Origin: Imbricaverruca yamaguchii
Lineage: Eukaryota; Arthropoda; Thecostraca; Neoverrucidae
NCBI GenBank assembly: GCA_034440575.1
Contig: JAOTOL010001243.1
Location: forward strand, 101,001 to 165,000
DNA: 64,000 nucleotides
Reading direction: 5' to 3'
Numbering within the stretch: the stretch's first letter is position 1; the number at the start of each line of letters is the position of its first letter. The notes beneath the pieces were generated by a model, which searched no databases, had not been told where the DNA came from, and worked only from the letters and a program-made list of their open reading frames with translations. This document shows, piece by piece, positions 1 through 64,000 of this stretch. Position numbers and translations under genes: made by a program.

Positions 1-19307
<19,307 letters not shown>

Positions 19308-19371
19308 ATCGTTGCGGCCTGTGTTTATTTGTGTTACTTTTGTATTCGTTCTGCAGTGATTCGATTAATGC

Positions 19372-19377
19372 AATAAA
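19372..19377 (+). terminator. polyA signal AATAAA of the CP110-like gene
   Basis: A canonical AATAAA lies 65 bases after the stop codon of the last proposed exon, within A/T-rich sequence. No other AATAAA is closer. Confidence 0.6.
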
Positions 19378-20645
19378 TTCACTACTGACTAAACAGTGAA
19401 CGAACCCGTCGTGTTTTCGCCACATCTTGAGCATATTCGATTCGAGAGCCTGACGAGAAGATGCCGTTTAGTTCCGGATTTCGATGCAGGCGGTGATCTC
19501 ACCATCGCGACAAGCCTCATTTCATGGATTGAGCATTGATAGTGCCACTGTTCGCCTATATCCTCCTACGGGAAGGCGAGCACTTCGCTGCTGTCGCTGC
19601 TGGTCCAAGGATGACAAAATGTCGGTGAGATACCTACCAGCACCGATACAGTTCCCGCAATATTTGAAGAGTCCAGTATCCGTTGCCCGCTGCCGATGAG
19701 GACATTACCAGGAACACCTCGCTCACAATGCACTCTAATCTCAAGTAATCAAATAAAGTCGCTGGCTGGTCGATGTGTCCATCGCGGCAACGACTGCCCG
19801 TCCATAGAAACGCCGACTGGAAAATATACAAATTGTATTTCCGGCGGCTGCACAGGTGAAGCGGTTACACCAGCGGCGCGAAACCGCACACTGCTGACGA
19901 GCGGCGAGCGGTGTCGGGACGACGGGTGCCGACGGGTCTTGAGGCGGGACAGGACGGGCGGCTCGCCGCCGGCAGGCCGGCGCGCCCGAAAGCGCACACT
20001 GCTGGCCCAATTGGCGCTCGCAATTCTGCACCATCCCCGGGCGGAGCGGGCGGCCACCGACAGACAGGCGGCGTTCGGAGCGCAAAGCCTGGCATTTCTC
20101 CGCCGCGCCCGTCCATCCCGCGGCGCTATGTATGGAGCCAATCACAGCGGCACCGCCGCCGTGTTCCCTGAAGGCGCAGACACAGCCGGCCGGCCGGCCG
20201 TTCCCTGCAGGCCTAGACACAGCCAGCCGGCCGGCCGTTACCTGTAGGGTCGGTCGTAACGCCGGCACGGCAACGCTCGGGTGTGGTCGACCTGGCGTGC
20301 CACTGAATGGGGCGCGACAGGTCATGGTGCGCCGCCGACACACATGGCGACCGGCAGCCAGGCCACTAAGCTGGTACATAGCGACCGGCAGAGATCCCTC
20401 AAATGTCACAGCGACCCGCTGCGGGTGTCTCTTAGCTGGCGCATAGCGATTGGGAGCGTGATTTTCCAATCGGTAGCCGTTGGAACGTCGGTCACATCGT
20501 GGTCAACTGGCGTACGTTGCAGTTGGCTTGACCCGACCTGCCCTTATGCGGCGCTCCTCTGTGGCAGACGGCGACCTATGCTGCTGAGAAGGCGCACCGT
20601 CGGCCGTGAGAGTGGGACGGTCGGCGGAGCACAGTGACGGGGGCC
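19378..20645. other. Intergenic, GC-rich island
   Basis: Past the CP110-like polyA signal. 19860-20300 is strongly GC-rich with open frames on both strands, but no domain. Possibly a CpG-rich regulatory region; no gene is supported. Confidence 0.4.
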
Positions 20646-20646
20646 G

Positions 20647-20975
20647 TCCACCGGGCGGTAGGAGCTCACGGACAGGGGGTGTCCACCGGGCGGTAGGAGC
20701 TCGCCGCACAGGGGATGTTCGCCGGGCGGTAGGATCTCATGGACAGGGGGTGTCCACCGGGCGGTAGGGCTCACGGGCAGGGAGTGTTCACCGGGCGGTA
20801 GGGCTCACGGACAGGGGGTGTTCACCGGGCGGTAGGAGCTCGCCGCACAGGGGGTGTCCACCGGGCGGTAGGATCTCATGGACAGGGGGTGTCCACCGGG
20901 CGGTAGGAGCTCGCCGCACAGGTGGGTGTTCACCGGACGGTAGGGGTTCGCGGCACAGGGGCCGTTCAACGGGCG
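20647..20975. repeat. 35-36-bp orphan array
   Basis: About nine copies of GTCCACCGGGCGGTAGGAGC alternating with CTCACGGACAGGGGG or TCGCCGCACAGGGG. No exon was recognised next to it. Confidence 0.85.
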
Positions 20976-23900
20976 GCAGAAAGACGAGTCGTAGAAGCGG
21001 AGGTAGCTTTGCGATGTCCCGGTCAGGATCACGTTGTTTCCCAGGGACGATCACGGGCACGGGTTGTTTCCCAGGGACGTGGCCCAGCGAATCATCACCG
21101 CGGACGTGGTCATAGGATCAGTGGTGGCTTGGCCAGGCCGTGGGCAGTCGTATCACAGAAGCACATGGGCTACTCGCGGAGTGCCAGAGATAGGACGAAG
21201 TGTGGCCAGGTCGAGCAGAGTTGGCTGGATTACTGCATAGGTTATATTATCCAGCAACGCCACGTTAAGCGCCGACCTCATAGAGCCAACTCCGGCCGCC
21301 ATTTGAGTCTGAACGAATGGGCTGGGCCGTGCCCGACAGCACAGGGCGCCAGGGGAGCGACTGCAGTCCAAACACAATCAAACAACCAACTGTCCGACGC
21401 AAAAACAACAGCGATAATCCACCACGACCGCTACCACGTGGCCGCCCGTTCTGCGGCCAGAAAGCAAACGGCGGCGGTGTCACGTGACCCTGTGGGTCGT
21501 CGCCGGCCCCATCCTTACACTAATGATATGTCGAGATGCGAGGGCGGGCGGAAGGCGACGCCCACGGACTGATCTGGAAACTGGACAGGCTGCGTACGGG
21601 CAACACTACGGTATCCGCCGTCAGGCGTGGCGGGTATGATCGGCCGAGGCTGGACAACAAACATCGAGCGTAACGGCCGGCGACGTGGTCATCACGTCAC
21701 GTGTCGCGCGTCATGCACGGCGTCGCTGTGAGGAACGATGCTGGGTCACGACAGGAGTATTTGGCTGACTTGGACAGGTGACAAATATATCGCGTGCACA
21801 TGAGCATTATTCGGCAGAGCTATACGAAATCCAGCTATCAGTGAAGCAGCTAGTTGCCCCTGGATTGGTTATGGACTCAGCTGTTAAGTATCACCTACAC
21901 ACGACAAGCTATATCAGACCAGAACATCAACAATAATTCCCATTTCCAGAACTGCTTTTTAAAGCGTCAATACTTCTAGTTGTCACCGTTTTGGTGCCTT
22001 CTATTGGAAAAGTAACACGGAAACTAAGTTTATATATACGAATTATACGCCTGTAATTCGTGGCTCAACCCAGGTGTATATAAACCACTCAATAAATTGT
22101 CCTCACCCTCATTTTAACATCACAGTCTTATAATTTCTAACCGAACGATGAAAGACGTCGGCAAATTGTCTCTGGTTGTCTGTCGTACATCCACGCAGAG
22201 GAATCTTTTGAACATTGACTGATGTGGCTTTGCATTTGCCAGCGTATTTCGCATATCCTCTTAAGACCTGGACCCATAACTTCGCCCAGAACGTCTTTAA
22301 ACCATGGACAAACATTGAAATATACCCGTGGGGTAGGTATGTCAGGTGTACCAATCACAGATCGGGCTACTCCTGAAACAAAACATAATTTTAAGTCACG
22401 TTCGGACTTTATGAAGTGCCCAAAGCCCTGCTTACTCCGTAGATTGCTTCCTCATTCCCACAGGTACCAGATGACGTTATTATTTGGCATGGTCTGAAGC
22501 GGAAAACAATCACTCAATGCATTTCCGATATGCATCCAAATTGTCCAGCTATGAGCCATTGCCGATATTTGCATCCTTTGTGCCATAGTTACGGGTGCCG
22601 ATGGCTGTTCAGTGCTCATCTCACTCCGTTGGTCGTCAGCCATCTCCTATTTGGCCGCTCCCCGTCCCCGTAAATCCATCGCCGACGACTCGTATCACGA
22701 TATTATGGACTCGGCTATGGTACGGTGGAGATGTTAGTCCTGTGTTCGAGTATAACTCTAATGTGTAATCTTAAATATGCAGGCGTAGCATATAATTACA
22801 GTGTCTAACAACCGTAATGTGTGACAGGAAGGTCTATACTTTCTTTTCACTCGCGGAGCCGGCGAGCAGGATAAGTTATCTGTAGATGACTGTCCGCAAT
22901 GTACCATGGCGCCTGGACAACGAAACTGAAGACAGGCAGTCAATTTTAACATTCGTATAAGCTACCATTATTGGCAACTACGAGGTGTGCTCGCCTGCAG
23001 TGGCGGATCTGATATTTGACCAAGATGGCAATCCAAAGCTCCGGTGCCCTTGGATTGTAGTGCCCATTCTCTCGCTAAGAGTGCCCTTCACAAAATCGTA
23101 CACCTCACTCTGACAAAGATCTCGGTGGCTCGGGGGCCTCTTCATCTGCCAGACTCTTTATGTTAAGTCAAATTTCGCTTAGAAATGTGTAGTGTAAAAT
23201 GCAGCCAGCTGCAGCCAACACCGGTTGGCGCAGTTCAGATATGGCTTACCTCTAAAGCAACACCGTCAGCCGTCCACGAGTGCCGCGAGATACCGACAGC
23301 GCCACCAATCAGAGCCTGAACAGCACTATAAAAGCTGATTTGGGAGCATTGCAAACCCGTTCGCGCGGGCTACTACGACGTCGTGCACATCCTCATCCTG
23401 TCTCCTGAACCTGACCACGCCAGATACCTGCACCTGCTTCACTTCCACACATGCTGGAACCGGCACCATGTGAGCGGGGCGACGTACTTGTCGGGGTGGC
23501 GTACCAACCTCTACCCCACCGAGCCGTTGGGTAGTTCAGCTCAGTGCCTAGAACACAAACCGCTTAAACGGATAATTGTGTCCTGAACTCAGCAAGACAG
23601 CCAAGCTGCTTCAACCAACACCGACATATAATTCTGCACAATATTGTGTCTGGGCCGGAGTTATTCACTGCGACACCGCGTGTTATCTCCACATCGTGAC
23701 ATATTCTTCGAACCCAGAATGCATTGTTTGTACTCTGGCTGCATCACCATCTCCGGATCATCTCCTCACCGACTGTCGCGCCAGTAAGTCACTTTTCATC
23801 GAAGCTGTTCGAAAAACGGCCGACTTGACCTGGCAGGCTGCGGCTGACGGCTCGCTAATAACTTCCGGGACTCGTCGTTAGTCGATACGCCTCTCATTAC

Positions 23901-24288
23901 TCAACTTTGCGATCGATCCAGTCATTATCTGCTCAATGAGCCAGCTAGCGTCGCCGTCGACCCCGCTCGTGCCGTGCCGAAGAAGACATTTGTTTGTTGC
24001 GTGAGCGCTGCGGGCTGCGGCGGCCGGCCGGCGCGGGTACTCCGGGCACGTGACGTCGACAGCGGGTACTCCGGGCACGTGACGTCGACAGCGGATCACA
24101 GTCGGCCCGCCACGAGCACGTGCTACCGCCGGCAGTCGGCACATAGCAGGCAGTTCAGGGCGCACGGCCCACTCCGGAACGACAGAGAGCGCCGCCGGCG
24201 TGCGGCGTCGGACCACCGCCGCCGCCGCGTCGCAGACACCACCAGCGGTCCATCACAGCTGAGCGCGGTCGTCGCCGCCGACGGCGAC
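20976..24288. other. Intergenic between convergent genes
   Basis: No gene supported. A TATAAAAG at 23328 follows a CCAAT-like box, and an open frame 23576-23881 (+) has a C-x2-C-x8-H-x4-C-like pattern (CIVCTLAASPSPDHLLTDC) like LINE C-termini. This may be a retroelement remnant, but the evidence is weak. Confidence 0.3.
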
Positions 24289-63722
<39,434 letters not shown>

Positions 63723-64000
63723 CTGGGGGTTGACCGAGTTCCGTGAAGGTCAGTGAGGTGGTTAGCCGCGGCAAGTGAATGGCGATGAACGTGAGTGATC
63801 TGGATGCTAGTGCCAGGAGGAATAGGACGCAAGTCAGACTAGTTTGTGCGAAGCTAATAGTCCTACACGCGTGCAAACATGCCGCTCATTGATCTCTCTG
63901 TGCTTCAGCCGAAGGCACCAGTATAACATTCCAACAGTACGGTACACATGTGGAGTGATGGCGCGGTACTTCAAGCTTTTTGTCAGCCCAGTTATTCTTC
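63723..64000 (-). other. Chaoptin-like intron, 5' side
   Basis: The acceptor region of the first exon in the window and unique intron sequence. I see no further exon. Confidence 0.5.

Noticed and set aside
19696..20469. Coding genes in the GC-rich island after the polyA signal
   Set aside because: Open on both strands with no domain, no splice pattern and no codon-position signal beyond GC bias.
23250..23900. LTR retrotransposon promoter and remnant
   Set aside because: A TATA-like box and a Cys/His pattern are present, but no terminal repeats, primer site or polymerase are visible.

Overview
This window is animal nuclear DNA, most likely from an arthropod and probably a crustacean. It carries GC-rich coding exons split by long introns full of minisatellites, tRNA-derived SINEs and non-LTR retrotransposons. 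I could not determine the species.

Two multi-exon genes converge tail to tail. On the + strand, bases 1-19307 hold the 3' part of a CP110-like gene (centriolar coiled-coil protein of 110 kDa). I placed eleven exons whose reading frames and splice phases all agree, giving 783 residues with the minimal last exon. A coiled coil, a degenerate IQ-type segment (RGYLTRRL) and the conserved block after it are visible. A polyA signal lies 65 bases past the stop. On the - strand, bases 63722-24289 hold the 3' part of a chaoptin-like leucine-rich-repeat gene. Its eight exons again agree in phase and give 1025 residues. They encode about 35 LRRs, an LRRCT cysteine cap and a hydrophobic C-terminal tail of the kind replaced by a GPI anchor. 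Its upstream exons lie beyond 64000. The two products (a centriole/cilium regulator and a photoreceptor-type cell-surface adhesion protein) have no obvious shared pathway; they are simply neighbours.

The most striking property of the window is that many minisatellites sit on splice sites. At nine of the 17 splice donors the tandem unit holds a copy of the exon's last bases plus the AG|GT junction. At one acceptor the unit holds the pyrimidine tract, the AG and the first 13 exon bases, repeated about ten times. In the chaoptin LRRCT exon the unit is 75 bp (25 codons), stop-free and in frame, so four downstream copies are possible alternative donors that would all keep the frame. Donors with C at position +3 (GTCAGT type) are unusually common and tend to carry the arrays, while the strongest consensus donors do not.

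Region by region: 1-19.4 kb is CP110-like exons, donor and acceptor arrays, two SINEs and a large TCTG microsatellite. 19.4-24.3 kb is intergenic with one orphan array. 24.3-26.1 kb is the 3' end of the chaoptin-like gene. 26.1-40.0 kb is one giant intron with a 6.2-kb, 61-bp satellite, a MITE-like element and a truncated LINE. 40.0-41.1 kb has two exons. 41.1-53.2 kb is an intron with a foldback-like inverted array, short arrays and a 3.5-kb dead CR1-type LINE. 53.2-63.7 kb holds the LRR exons.
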